Of a DNA stretch of 64,000 bases, positions 36,978 to 48,503 are shown piece after piece. Within the stretch, counting starts at the first letter, position 1; the number at the start of each line of letters is the position of its first letter. Source of the DNA: Asterochloris sp. CNOR1. Taxonomy: Eukaryota; Chlorophyta; Trebouxiophyceae; Trebouxiales; Trebouxiaceae. The notes below the pieces were generated by a model that had not been told where the DNA came from, ran no database searches, and saw only the letters and a program-made list of their open reading frames with translations. The translations under genes were made by a program, and so were the position numbers. Location of the stretch: contig OZ017756.1 of the NCBI GenBank assembly GCA_963969365.1, positions 682,001 through 746,000 of the forward strand. The letters are read 5' to 3'.

Positions 36978-39900
36978 TCACTGCAAACGCACTGCAGAAT
37001 CACGCTGCTGCTGAGGCGCCTGCTGCACCACTTCGGCACCGCCTGGCAGCTCTGCCACCTTATTGAGAGCACCTGCAGTGGTGAACATGGGATGTCAAAG
37101 GAACAGTCACACTGGCAAGCAAGTGCATCATATTCTGTATTTGGCTGCAGTTTACAACATGCATTCGCACCTGTCAAAATTGATTTTTCGAGTTTCAATA
37201 GCCTGGCAGCCACCTTCTCCCGGGGGCCAGCTGCAGGGTCTGCAATGACTGCTTCATCCTGTTCGCTGCTTGTGCGGTACCTACGAGCCGGGGGCAGGTC
37301 TCCTCAGCAGAGGCCAGCACTTGCACTGCGGCCGTATGGCATGTTGTAGGCCAGTAAAGGCTGGCAGCAGGCCAGGCGTCATGCGCAGTGCAACATTGGG
37401 GCACAACATTGGCCTCCTGGCTGAGATACAGACAACGCTCAGGCCCCATGCTAAGTGTAAAAAACACCACACCCACCCTGAGAGGACCACATGCGGCTGC
37501 GCGTGCTATCATGGGCAGGAACATGCCCAGTGGCACTGCAGTCAAGCTAGGGTGTCCCTGCACCGGTTTGTGTTAGTCTGAGCCCTGTGGAGGCGGCATT
37601 GCAGGCAGCAGCCTGGTAGGTACATTGCAGCTGGTATCGTGGCCCTGACCCCGATGTCCCCCTCCAAGCACCTCTCTGACCCCTGAAAGGACACGGGCGT
37701 GCACCTGTTGAGGCGCCGCTGTAGGCAGGAAGCCAGGTTGGCCAGCAGCGCCCGCTCCTGCTCCGCCGGCAGCGGCTGCTGCAGCGCGTGCAGGCTGGGG
37801 TGCCGCAGCGCCTCCTCGTCCTGGCAGTGGGCCAGGCGCAGAAAGGGCATCAGGGTGTCTGGCAAGTCCTGCAGTCAGGAAGAGGCCCTCAAGCTGAGTG
37901 GGCCGCTGCCTGGCACAAAGTGCACGATGTGGTGTGTCTGGCAGCCACAGGAAGGGCATCAGTAGGTCTGGCAGGCCATGCAGAGAAAGAGGGTATTGAG
38001 TTGGGTGGGGCTCGCAAAACAGCGTTATGTTGTCCGGCAAGACCTGCAGGGAACGCGCTCCTGGACAATGATGAGCAAATGGCCTGGCTGTGGGCCAGCC
38101 TGCAGTCCGAGAAGCAAAAACAGCAGAGTGATTGGCAGGCTTTGCAAATGTGGGCTGACATAATCTGAGCCACTCAATGGAAGGCATCAAAGTGATTGCT
38201 TTGACCCTGGAGAGGCAGTCAGAGCATTGAGGGCGCCAGGTGATGCAGAAAAGAGAGCAGCACAGTGTCGCTTGCTGGCTGTGACACAGGGCATGCTGCC
38301 ACTAGCTTCTGTGCTGCTGTCTTGCGCTGCTGTATCAGCACGAGCTGGGGCGGCCTGAAGGAGTGAGCGCTGGCAGGGAGCAGCGGTGGAAGCCTTGGCC
38401 AGCTTGTACTGACCATCGTACAACTCCCCAAACTGCATCACACACTTAGATCACCTGGTGCCGCAGGAGCCAGAAGCTCTGCTGGGACGACAGGCTGAGC
38501 TGCTGGAGGGCGTTGCGCTTCTGAGGGTACCTGCAGCATCACACACACACTGGCACAGTCAGCAGAGGGAAGCGTGCCGTGCCAGGCCTTTTTGTCTGCT
38601 GTACGGCTGCTGAATGCCCAAAGGAGGCGAAGTCACCATCCATGCAGGTGGGGCTGCAGTGTGAGGCCATCCTGTCAGGTGCTGCTGGTGAGTATGAACC
38701 TCCAGGGACTGAAGATCCATGCAGGCGGGCTGCAACTCGAGGAAAGTGCAGCTTTTGGGTGCTGCAGAGTGCTGAGGGCACTGGCCAGGACTGGAGGCAG
38801 GCAGCAGTGATGCTCTGTGGAAAGGCAAGGGGAGGACCAGGGACTCACAGTCTGTCAGAGGAGGGGATGGTGGCTGTCAATTGCAGCCGGTCATGGGGGT
38901 TGCTCTCGTCCACAATGCCGTAGTTGAGAAGCAGGCGTTGGTTGGGCTGGGGGCCGCACCAGGCATATACTGGCTCCCCTGCAGTAGGCAGACTTGTGCT
39001 GCAGTGCTACAGTCAAGGCCGGTCCCCTTGTAAGCCAGTCACAGCAACCCCTCAGCACAAGAGATCATATGCCAGGCAACTAGCTGAGACTGACACATGT
39101 GCAAACGTGCTGTAACACCCAAGCTCCTCAGTGGCAGGCAGCCCAAACAGATGCCAAAAGGGTGGGGCTGCGGCTGTGCACTGTCTGTTCCAAATGCATC
39201 AGACTGCACACAGTGGCTAGCACACAGCGCAGGAGCAGTTGCGCAGCTGGATGTGACTTGCAATTGAAGATGTTGAGCATGCAGGTATGGGAAACCAACG
39301 GCCGAACTATACTCTCACACAAGCACCAAGGCACTGCAGCCAGGCCAGACCAGTGTCACATGTCAGGATGCAACACACAGGGTTCAGATGCAGGAGGGGT
39401 CACAAGAATGGACCCACCTTTGCAGTAGGCCCTGTCAGCCACCAGCCGAACCTCCCGCGCCTCACTGTCGTACCGCAGCATGGCCTGTCGGCAGGCAGGC
39501 AGCGGTGATGTCAGCAGCAGGCAAGCCTGCCTCAGAAGCGCATGAAGGCACAACAGCCTTCTCCATGAAATGGAGGTCTTGCAGCCAGTTGCTGTGTAGG
39601 ACAGGCTGCAGTATCAGCAGTACCTGCTGCCCGGGCTTGAGAGCGTCATCAGAGGCTCTCAGGCCAGCTGACAAGCAAGCTTCTGCATCTGGAGCTAGCA
39701 GACTGTGCCACTCATTGATGAGCAGCACGCATATCAGCGCACCTTGACTGTGCTGGAGTATGAGAGCAGCGGGGGGCCCATTGGCACAAGGGCAAAGCGC
39801 TTGGACATAGGCACGCCCTGCGTGCAACCACCTGACATGTGAGACACTGGGAACTGCGCCAAGATGGGCGCCACATGAGCCAGACAGCACGTGCAAAGCT

Positions 39901-42549
39901 GCAACTTGACAAGTGCCCAAGCACAGCATGAAGGCGCAGCGGCCTGCAATTGCATGCAGGCTGCACTGCATGAAAGATAATACAGGCATCCAGGCTCCAC
40001 AGACCTCCAGAGAAGCAAATGCAACATGGCCACCGAGCCTGTCTCCAGGCAGGCTGTGGTGCCAGATGACAGCTGTGCTGTGGATGCCAGAGGAGAGCTC
40101 TCTGGAAGCTGCTGTGCCTGCTCATTGCCCCTTCACTGATGACCTGTTTCAAGCTTGACACTGCACCTGTAGGTGGACCACTGACGCCTGCGTTGCCGCA
40201 AAGGCCTGGGTGAATAAGTCGAGGCTGAAGGCCTCGGTGGGCATGTCAAAGGGGTATTTGCTGAACAGAGAGCCTGCACACATGGGGGACACTGCTCGTT
40301 GTGGCGCCCAGACCTCAGCCTGCAGACATGCAGCAGACAGGAACACGATATGTTGCTGCATGTTGGGCCTGCTGTGGACACCTCTGGCAGGCTAGACAGC
40401 AGCAGCTGTCATGCACATTGTCGGGAAAGAGCAAGGAGCAGCAGTCGTCTGAAGAACGCGGCAGCATAAGCACCAGTCGCATGCAGGCTGCTCTCAAGGA
40501 TCAGCACCAGCAGGCCAGGGCCCGTAAGCTCTATCCCCAGCAGGCAGCCAGGCCAGCGCTCACAAGGGCGTCTTGGCTGCCATGTACCACAAAGTGTCCA
40601 GCTCTGCATACTTGGCCTGACTGCCTTTCAGGGCCCACAGAAGTGCATGCACAGTATCAGCACTGACTCCAGCCTCCCAGCATAGCAGGACCCACCCGAG
40701 GCCAGCAGACAAGCTGCCGTTCCAGATATCAGCATCCCATCAAGCTGAATGCATGCGGGCACTCCCCCGCCAGGCACCCCATGGTGCCCAGCTCTGCAAA
40801 CTCACGTTTGCTTTGATGTTTCGCAACAACAAGCAGGCACACACAGTCACAGCGCACGCATGGGCTTGTCACACAGAGGTGGACAGGCTCACCTGCCATG
40901 TACCAGACAGTGTCCAGCTCTGCATACTCGCGCTCAATCCCCTTGAGGCGCTCCTTGACCATGCCCACCACGGGGCTGCCCTCCAGCAGGCTGTCCACCT
41001 GCCCCGCGTCCCACAGGAGGGGTGACTTGGCACCCTGCTGACCGCGACCCCGCTGCCTGCGGCAATGGCAAGGAGACTTGCGTCAGGGATACTACACAGA
41101 GATGGCTATGAGGCATGCGTCAGGGATACCACATAGCAGCCCTTTGCCCACCGCAGCCTGCAGCAAGGGGCATAGCAATGATATGTGAGGCACAATCAGA
41201 TAATTCCTACAGCAACGATGGCTCGGCGCCCTGCGAGCCGCAAGCTTGCTGCCTGCACACAAGGGCTACAGCAGGACCCAGCTCACTTTCACAGATGATG
41301 TCTGGCAACCCGCCTGCCTAACAGCGCCGCCTGCAGGAGCTGTTTTTGCCTCCAATGAATGGTATTTTGCTGCCAATCTCCACACATGAATGAGGGGAAC
41401 AAGGGTCTTGCCACTTGCAGCACTACCATCACATAGCTCTGCATGCCTCCCGGCTGGCCAAGGTGTGCAACATGTGGTTGCGTGGGCGTGATGGCCCCAT
41501 GCAGCTGCACCTGTCCAGCTCGCGAATGTAGTGGTACCAGCAACTGTCCTTTCCCCTCTTCTTCTCATATGCCAAGTAGAGAGTCAGGCAGGCTAGCTCC
41601 GTCAGCTTGCCAGTGGCTAGGAGCTCTGCCACAGCCTGTGCACCACATGAGCACTTTCAGACGGCGATGCTATGGTTGCAGTATGGGCAAGGCAGCACTG
41701 CATGGTGACCAGTCAGGTACAAGCAGTGTGCAGCAAGACACGAGCCAAATGCTGGTCAGTCACCCTGGAAGCATGCCAAAAGACAGGTGCAACATCGTAT
41801 GTTTCAAAGGCAGAGAGCTTACCTCATCCTCAAAGACTCCTTCCAGAGTTATGATGAGGTGTTCTGGCATCCTGAGCAGCATTTCTCCTGCAGGCACGAC
41901 AAAACAGTCGCCTTCCACGCCTGCTGACATGAGGTGCTTGATGAGAGGTTCAGCCCCCAGACCAGCGCGGGTGCCTGCGCCACCCACCTTCCTGCACATC
42001 CTGGGCTGCCACTGTCAAATCGATCTGCTGCCCTGCCCGCTCCGTGCTCTGCACTGTGACCTTCTGCTCAGGCATGCCGGCGCTCTGCAGCAGTGGTCCA
42101 TGTGCACTTGGTGGAAGACCAGCAAACAACATCAATACCAGAGACTCAAAGTCTGAGAAGGGTGTTCAAGCGCACACAGCGCTGGTAGCTAGGCAGCAGA
42201 CCTCGAGCCATCTGATGAGGTTGTTGGCGCGCACTGCTGTGTCTGGCGCTGCCTGGGAGGAGGCGAGCACCGCCCTGCAGCACTGCCAGCAGCGCTGTGG
42301 CCTGCCAAGAGCATTTCTGCTTTGCCTGCAGCTGCCAGTCAGCCAGTCCACATTCTGCAGACCAGGAATTAGGGAGTTCTGAGCCCTGAAGAACAGTGAC
42401 TGCACATTGATGTAGGCTTCTAAGATCATGCTATAAATAATAGTGGCTTCCATGTCAGCAATGCGCAGACTGGTGCTTTCTCTGACCTTTTTCTGAGGTG
42501 CAGCTATTTTTGGAGTCTTGGAGATCATGGCACCTGCTCCAGCTGCCAT
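36978..42549 (-). CDS. SET-domain protein lysine methyltransferase, Rubisco LSMT family (At1g24610-like)
   Basis: The start is ATG 42549 (MAAGAGAMISKTPKIAAP); the stop is TGA at 36978. The SET region spans AANNLIRWLE-type N-terminus, DLTVAAQDVQE joined to GDCFVVPAGEMLLRMPEHL (about 41990-41825), ELACLTLYLAYEKKRG and SCWYHYIRELD (41640-41523), LEGSPVVGMVKERLKGIERE (41056-40893), SLFSKYPFDMPTEAFSLDLF (40275-40169), RFALVPMGPPLLSYSSTVK, AMLRYDSEAREVRLVADRAY and AWCGPQPNQRLLLNYGIVDE (from 38985). The Rubisco-substrate-binding-type domain follows: PDTLMPFLRLAHCQDEEALR (37868) and PREKVAARLLKLEKSIL (from 37250). The WCGPQPN-LLNYG motif and the C-terminal helix match the plant At1g24610 group, which transfers methyl groups from SAM to lysine on unknown proteins, possibly in the plastid. 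No obvious transit peptide is visible. It shares a divergent promoter with the DHHC gene. Confidence 0.85.
37830..38066 (-). repeat. Tandem copies of a SET-gene exon head
   Basis: The exon starts at 37868 with DLPDTLMPFLRL. Blocks upstream in the gene, near 37978 (GLPDLLMPFLWL) and 38043 (VLPDNITLFCEP), repeat it. The 38043 copy retains a CTGCAG acceptor; the middle one has CATG in its place. The copies lie in the intron and appear decayed. Confidence 0.7.
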
Positions 42550-42987
42550 GACAACGATCTGCTCTCAAGCCAGGGTCAGGGCAGAGGCTGAGCCCATCTG
42601 ACTTCAACTGACTTTGCCAATGAGAACATGCATGAGCCGCACCGGCTGAGGCAGGCCTGGTTTCAGGCTCCTGTCCTGCTCACCTAATGCTGTAGAAGAT
42701 TGTTCACGTTTGACAAGGACTCACCCGCTTGCGGAACAGCAACCTATGAGCTTCAGCTCCTTCACTCAGCAGAAGCCCTTCGAGCCATCTAGACCTGTGA
42801 AGGTGTGACATGGGGCCTGACACTCTTGGAGTGTCAGCAGGCCTCTGCAGCATCATCTGCTGCCATGATTTGGCCGGCGTATGCACCATTGTGGGTGTTA
42901 GCCTTTCACTGACAAACACATTTCAAGGCTACACTCAGCGCTGGAGCCTGAACAGACCTTCGGAAGCCACACTTGCCACGTGCTGTC
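42550..42987. promoter_or_regulatory. Divergent promoter region, SET / DHHC genes
   Basis: Start codons face away from each other across 438 bp. No clear core element was found. Confidence 0.45.
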
Positions 42988-45578
42988 ATGGCAGCGGTCA
43001 GCTCTTGTGTGTTTCTGCAGGCTGTTCGTGTCAATAACACTGACGTGGATGATGCTATTGAAGCTCAGGCAGCCAATCTCAACGCCAGCAGGGCCCCGGC
43101 GGGTGCGGCGAAGTGGGACGAGGGCAAGTGGAAGGCAGGCATAGGAGCGCCCATTGGCCTGGCCTGCTACATTCTGCTGCTGGGTGCCGCAGGCTTTGGC
43201 TGTGGGTGAGAGCTGTCATCAGCTGCCATCAGCTTCTCAGGCCCAGGCGCCTCTGCTGCAGAATGTTCGGCAAGCATGAGCATACCCTCTGCAAGTCACC
43301 ACCATCTGCTGCCCACACATTGTATGCTGCTCAAGCTCTGACTACTCGCTTACCTCAGCAGCAGGCAGTTGTTGGCTGGCTGCAGGATTCGGACACTGCC
43401 ATGGTGGCTACAGCTGGTAGCAGCTGTGCTGCTGTGTGCCACTCTCGCGCTGCAGGCGCTGCTGATAGTTGTGGACCCAGGCGTCATACCTCCCAACACC
43501 GTAAAAGGTGGGCAGCCTCCCAATGGCTTGGTCTCAGCCTGATCTTGAGCTCTGCCCAGCCAGCAGTGGTTCGATGTCTTACCTGCACAGCGTGTAGCAG
43601 AGTTCTTCTGCTGCATCCCACTGCGGCACACACATGCCTGTGAGGAAGGTCACTCAGACTGAGGCGCCTGACAGTTGCTGCAGATCCCATTGTGGCAGAG
43701 CTTGAGGCTGACGATGTCAGCAAGGAGCAGCTGGACCGCATGGGCTATGAGAAGGTGCAGCTGCCATTGCAATGCAGGCCACTCAGCATGGCAGACCATT
43801 CAAACCCAGTCTGCAGGGTCAGTGGGCACAGGGCATGTCTCAAAGTCTTCCAGGCCTCTCAGCGGCGCAGGTTGTGTGGCCAACTAATGACAAGCACACC
43901 CTGTGGCCTGCATCCCGCGCTGCAGACAGCTTTCCCTGCTGGCAGACTTCACACAGCACTGTTGTCTGGTGGTGTGGCAAGGGCACGCATCTTGCACTTC
44001 CCTGTCCAGCACTCACAACCTGCACCAGACCGGCAGCAGCCGCTTGTGATCTGTCACCGCCTTGTCTCGCTGCTTGTTGCAGGACTATAGAAAACAGCTC
44101 CTGCGGAAGCGTGCTGATGGCAGCTATGAGCGTTATTGCAGCACCTGCTATATTTGGCGCCCACCCAGGGCGCACCACTGCAGTGTCTGTGGCTACTGCA
44201 TGGTGAGGCGCACAGCCTGAGGCACAACCTCCAGCTTTGTTTTGTTTGTCCTCGCTGCTGCATGCATCTTTGTGCAATGGTGTCCCAGTGTCTCAGGGCC
44301 CTGTGTTGGATGGTGTGTGCCTGGTTTGCTGCTGTGCGCTGGCATTCATCCCTGCGGCCGCTGTGGCTCCTGGCATGACAAGCTTGCCTGTGATGTCTAC
44401 TGCTGTTTACTAATGTCGAGCCTGAGGGTAAGGCGTCTTGCTATGTGCGGGCCCTCAGACACTGCTTCCTGCTGTGCAGAGCCGTTTTGACCACCACTGC
44501 GAGGTCGTGGGCACCTGCATCGCCGTCAACAACCACAGATTCTTCGTAGCTTTCCTCATCTGTGGGCAGCTTGCTTGCCTCTGTGTGGCAGCAGGTGAGG
44601 CTCACTGCTCACACTGCGTCGTGGAAACAAGTGGCTCAGCCTAGACTGTTTGTCGTCTTACGGTTGTGGCTCTTCTCTACCCTGCCATGCAGGAGCCTCC
44701 TGGAGACTCAATAGGATGGGCTTCCCACTGTGAGTTACGAGCTTTGATACTCAGCTGCATGTGCCATGCCAGCACAGCCCTGCTTCGCCAGGGGCAGACT
44801 GAACCATGTGTGCTGGTGCCACGTCCAGTGCTGCACTGCCTGACAAGCGGCAACCGCACCTGCCTGAGCCTGCGCTCTGAGGAAGCTGCAGGAAGCGCAG
44901 CTGGCTACAAGTAGAAACATACTTCCTGCTTTTGATCGACATCACCGTCGCATACACAGCCTTGATGCTGTTGTTTGGCTGTGGGCACCTCTGGGGTCTG
45001 ATTTGTGGTGAGCCAAGACCCACGTGGAAGTTTGCCTTTCTGCATGTAGGCATCATGCTGAGACTTGGATCCTGCTCATCGTGGACATCATCTTTGCCAG
45101 CAACACCCTGATGCTCGCACTCTTTGGCAATTGCCATTTTGGGTGGATCTGCATTGGTAAGGGTGACGCTGGCCAATGTTTGCCCAACACAGCAGCCCAC
45201 AGTCGTGCCTTCCCTGGCTTGCCCAACGGGTGACTGCATTGCCAGACCCTTTCCCTCCCTGTCTTGCAGATGTCACCACAAAAGACATGTTGACAGGTGA
45301 GGGTGTGGCAATTAATCTCTGGCGTGAGCTTGGTACTGCTTACCTATGCCTCTAGGAAGCCAACGAACTGTCTGCCTGCAGGATCTACCTTAGTGGAGGC
45401 ACCACCCTGCTGCAGTCGGCGGCGCTCACCGTTTGTGCTGCTGCAAAATTTGGGGATTGTGTGGTGCGCTCCACTCAGGTGGAAGTGGTCAGCAGGCAAG
45501 CCGGAGGCAATGCAACAGCCCCTGACTCCCATACACCAGCACAGTGATAACTACAGCATTGCAGAGGAGAATTGCTGA
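42988..45578 (+). CDS. DHHC-type protein S-acyltransferase (palmitoyltransferase)
   Basis: Exons: 42988-43205, 43386-43507, 43684-43754, 44083-44202, 44480-44594, 44693-44729, one of 44901-45007 or 45050-45156, 45270-45296, and 45382-45578; all join in phase. TM1 is [20 protein letters not shown]2 is [20 protein letters not shown], followed by the family's DPGVIP motif. The zinc-binding Cys-rich domain is [20 protein letters not shown], and the catalytic DHHC sits in [22 protein letters not shown]3 is [21 protein letters not shown]4 comes from either of the two alternative exons, followed by DVTTKDML (the TTxE-like motif) and [16 protein letters not shown]. The enzyme attaches palmitate to cysteines of membrane proteins, probably in Golgi, ER or plasma membrane. 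EVVGTC replaces the commoner PWVGNC after DHHC. The start assumes the ATG at 42988; an upstream exon is possible. Confidence 0.9.
44901..45007 (+). other. DHHC gene exon 7a (alternative TM4 exon)
   Basis: 107 nt, flanked by GCAG and GTGAGC. It enters after two codon bases (CT) and exits with one (G). It encodes [15 protein letters not shown] and [17 protein letters not shown], a hydrophobic helix. Confidence 0.85.
45050..45156 (+). other. DHHC gene exon 7b (alternative TM4 exon)
   Basis: 107 nt, flanked by GTAG and GTAAGG, with the same entry and exit phase as exon 7a. It encodes [15 protein letters not shown] and [18 protein letters not shown]. It is clearly related to 7a and begins only 42 nt after it. 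Confidence 0.85.
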
Positions 45579-45890
45579 ACTTCAGGTTGACCTGCTTCAG
45601 TTTTGCATGCTTTAACATGACCCCAGATTCAGATTTGTGCTTTTGCTCGCCCTTACCTTGCTGTAGCTCAGTATCAAGGTGATGCATTCAGAGTGCTTCT
45701 GTTCCTCAGCCAACATGTCAGCAGAGCATCCACAAAGGGGCTGCACCCTTGACTGCAATGCCTCCTCGGCTCCCAGAGAAGGGTCTTGACTGGCAGAACT
45801 CACTAGCACCATGTCTCTGGCCTAGGGACAAAGAGGCTGCTGTCAGTTCCATCAGCTGGAGGCCGTGTGCGCTCAGAGGGCCCCACTCTT
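45579..45890. other. Intergenic between convergent DHHC and FAD oxidoreductase genes
   Basis: 312 bp holding both 3' UTRs. Nothing further is seen. Confidence 0.45.
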
Positions 45891-48314
45891 TCACCCTGTC
45901 GGCAATGCCTGCCTCTGGCTGAGGTGAGTTCGCTGCTCCTGGGCCAGCCTGTTGATACCATGCTGCTCTGCTAGACTGGGCTGGATGAAACGCTCTGGTG
46001 AAAAGGGATCCAAGTCTAGGCATGTGCACCTGCCAGTGGCAATGAGCTCTGCCAGGGCCTTTCCAGTTGCAGGGCCCTGAGCGATGCCCCAGCAAGAGTG
46101 TCCTGCGCACAGGAAGTTACACGGTCAAAGACATGTCACAGGAACACTGCTGTAGAGCCTGGATGTGTCATGAAGCTTGGCTACAGCAGCTGTCAGGAAG
46201 TAGCAGGGACGGGGCAGCACCTGTTGCAATGAAGGCACCCTCTGTGCCTGGCAGTGCTCCAAGCACGGGGGTGCCGTCAGGGGAGAGGGGCCTCAAGCAC
46301 GCCTGTTGCTCCAGCAATGTTGCCTGAGCCAGGGCAGAGCCAACTGTCCATTGCACCTCCTGCAATGAGGCACATGACTCAGCGCCTACACCCTGGATGA
46401 AGGTTTTAAGAACGGCAACAATTGTTTCAAGAATTGATCAGTCTCAGTGCATGCAAGACAATGTGTGCACATTGCAGAGCCCCTTGCCTTGAGATTGTCC
46501 GCTGCAGAGGGCAGCATGCTGACATGTTTTGCATGGTCAGGCACAGAGACCATGGCATTGCCGCCGCCTAGCCACAAAGTGCCGTCAGGTCTGGGGTAAG
46601 CCTCACTCTCAAAGCTGACACCTGCAGAGATAGCTGAAATGCTGGGCAAGGGCATTTGCTGGCTGTTTTATCAAGAAGGCAGCTGCTAGCAGTGTAGACT
46701 ACCACAACAGGCCAAAGCATGGCAAGTGTCTTTTTTCCCCGAAGGCCTCATCATAAAACCCAGCAGGGGCAGGCCTTCCCCTGTCTAGGAAGCGCCCTCT
46801 GCTCTTGAGCTTGCTGATGTACACAGCATGAAGCAATTTGAGACCACAGGGTGAGGCTGACCTGCCTTTGAGCGCCAGGAGATGTACAGCGCCTCAGCGG
46901 GCAACGGCACAGGGGCCTGAAGCACCAGGCTGTGCCCAATCTGGCTGTGCACCTCTGGCACAGCTGGCAGCCACTCAGCAGCGTGCAGGGTCCATGGGCC
47001 CAAGGCCAGCACAACTGCATCAGCTTCCACCACTCTGCCATCCACCTGTACTCCTGTGACCCTCTGCTCGTAAGCACCATTGGCTTGCATGGCAACGCTG
47101 TCAGATGGAGTGGCCTCTGCGCTCCCTGCTGCTGCCTGCTGAGTCTGGCTGTCCCATGCTGCCAGGCCTGGGCGGTCTAGGCTTACAGCTTCTGCCCTCT
47201 GTGTGCAGATGCCTTGGGCCTGGCCAATGATAAGCTCAGCGCCATATCTCTGCGCTGCCTCGAGCAGAGCATGTGTGAGTTTGCCAGGATGGACTTGGGC
47301 TGTGCTGTCCTCGTTGCTCAGTGACTGCAGGTGGCCTGTTGTCAGTGCAGATGCGTTGGTATTGAGCATTGTTGGTGCGAAGGGGCTAACACAATGAGGC
47401 CTTGAAGCATATGTGGGTGCAATGCAATGACACGCTTGCATGACAACAGCAGGCGACAGCCAGCTTGCACAGCTGCACCATCATGCAGACAGGTGCCACT
47501 GGAGAGGCTGAGCAGCACAGGGTGCCAGGCAGACACGAGCAACACTGTGGCCAGGTACAGCAGATGGCTTGACCTGAGGGCACAAGAGCAAGGCAACCAG
47601 CTAGGGCTTCTATTCGGGCAGGACAATGACCCAAAGACAAGGAACAAACAGCGTCAGACTTGACCTGAGCACCTGTGCCCCTGCCACATTGCCATCCAGC
47701 CAAGCTGGGGCCCTGCCTCTGCCCCGCAGATTGCCCGCAGAGGATGCTTTCAGGCCAGTGCTGCGCATCGGACGATACCCGATTGCCTCTGCACCAAACT
47801 CATCCGCCAGCTGCCGGTGCAGGTCAAAGCTGGCCTGCATGAGCTCCTCTGAGGGCCCGCCATCACACCAGTCCCTGGCCAGGAATCCACCAGCCTTGCC
47901 TGCAGTAACGGGCAGCAGGTCAGCAGAAGTTCCAATTAGGCATGCATTGGCAGATGGGCCCACACCTGATGCCGCCCCTGCCACCTTGTGCTGCTCCACC
48001 AGAGTGGTCTTGATGCCATGCATCTTGGCAAGGAAGAAGGCTGTGCATGTGCCAATTATGCCTGCCCCGCATATGACAACATGCTGTGGTCTCTGATGTA
48101 CTGACATCCTCTTTGCTTCTGCAGTAGGCATGCTGGCTCTGCAGACTGGGCCAACGGCCTTGACAAGCATGCTCAGCTGAGGATCAGACACAGCACAGGA
48201 ATATCTGTTTGCATCCAGAATCCTTGTCGAAAGACAGGTTGTTGTCAGAACATATATGAAACGCCGTGCGATACATGCCTGTGTCCCATGAGGATGTTTC
48301 TCATCATCAGCCAT
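45891..48314 (-). CDS. FAD-dependent oxidoreductase, DAO family (TDA3 / plant At5g48440-like)
   Basis: The first exon begins at ATG 48314, with later in-frame ATGs at 48131 and 48107. The Rossmann FAD-binding motif is HVVICGAGIIGTCTAFFLAK, followed by TTLVEQHKVAGAASG, then GKAGGFLARDWCDG. A second exon (about 47330-46870) gives STAQVHPGKLTHALLEAAQR and DAVVLALGPWTLHAAEWLP. Further exons give FESEAYPRPDGTLWLGGG (to 46488), PLSPDGTPVLGALPG and GHSCWGIAQGPATGKALAEL, ending in TGA at 45891. The layout is that of DAO-type oxidases (Pfam DAO), which oxidise amines or amino acids with FAD. The exact substrate is unknown. The about 60-residue extension before the FAD motif could be an organelle targeting peptide. 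One intron appears to start with GC. Confidence 0.87.
46486..46487 (-). other. Probable GC splice donor in FAD oxidoreductase gene
   Basis: The exon ends ADNLK (AAG) and is followed by GCAAGG. The next exon (EVQWTVGSALAQATLLEQQ) follows TTGCAG in phase 0. A GT donor a few codons earlier would also keep phase, so this is less certain than the TPP2 case. Confidence 0.5.
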
Positions 48315-48503
48315 GACTTGTGAATTCTGTCTTCCGGGCAGCGGAGCAAATTCGCTGCAGAGAGATCACTAGGTATGAGCAAGGCGAGTGACGTGCTGAG
48401 TTCACATCAGCATTGAGCTGCATGCCCTCATGGAAGGTGACACTATGCAGAGACCAGGCCTGGCCAGCGCCTTCCTGATTTGCAGATCAATCTGGGGTCA
48501 GCA
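48315..48503. promoter_or_regulatory. Divergent promoter region (about 190 bp)
   Basis: Lies between the FAD oxidoreductase start and the probable start of the next gene. The boundary on the right is uncertain. Confidence 0.35.

Noticed and set aside
38876-38985. Apparent loss of the catalytic SET tyrosine (WCGP in place of YGP)
   Set aside because: WCGPQPN is, as far as I recall, the normal form in the At1g24610 subfamily, so it is not a defect particular to this gene.
44914-45156. Reading exons 7a and 7b as two consecutive helices
   Set aside because: Both have length 3n+2 and equal phases, so joining them shifts the frame, and the 42-nt gap is too short for a normal intron.
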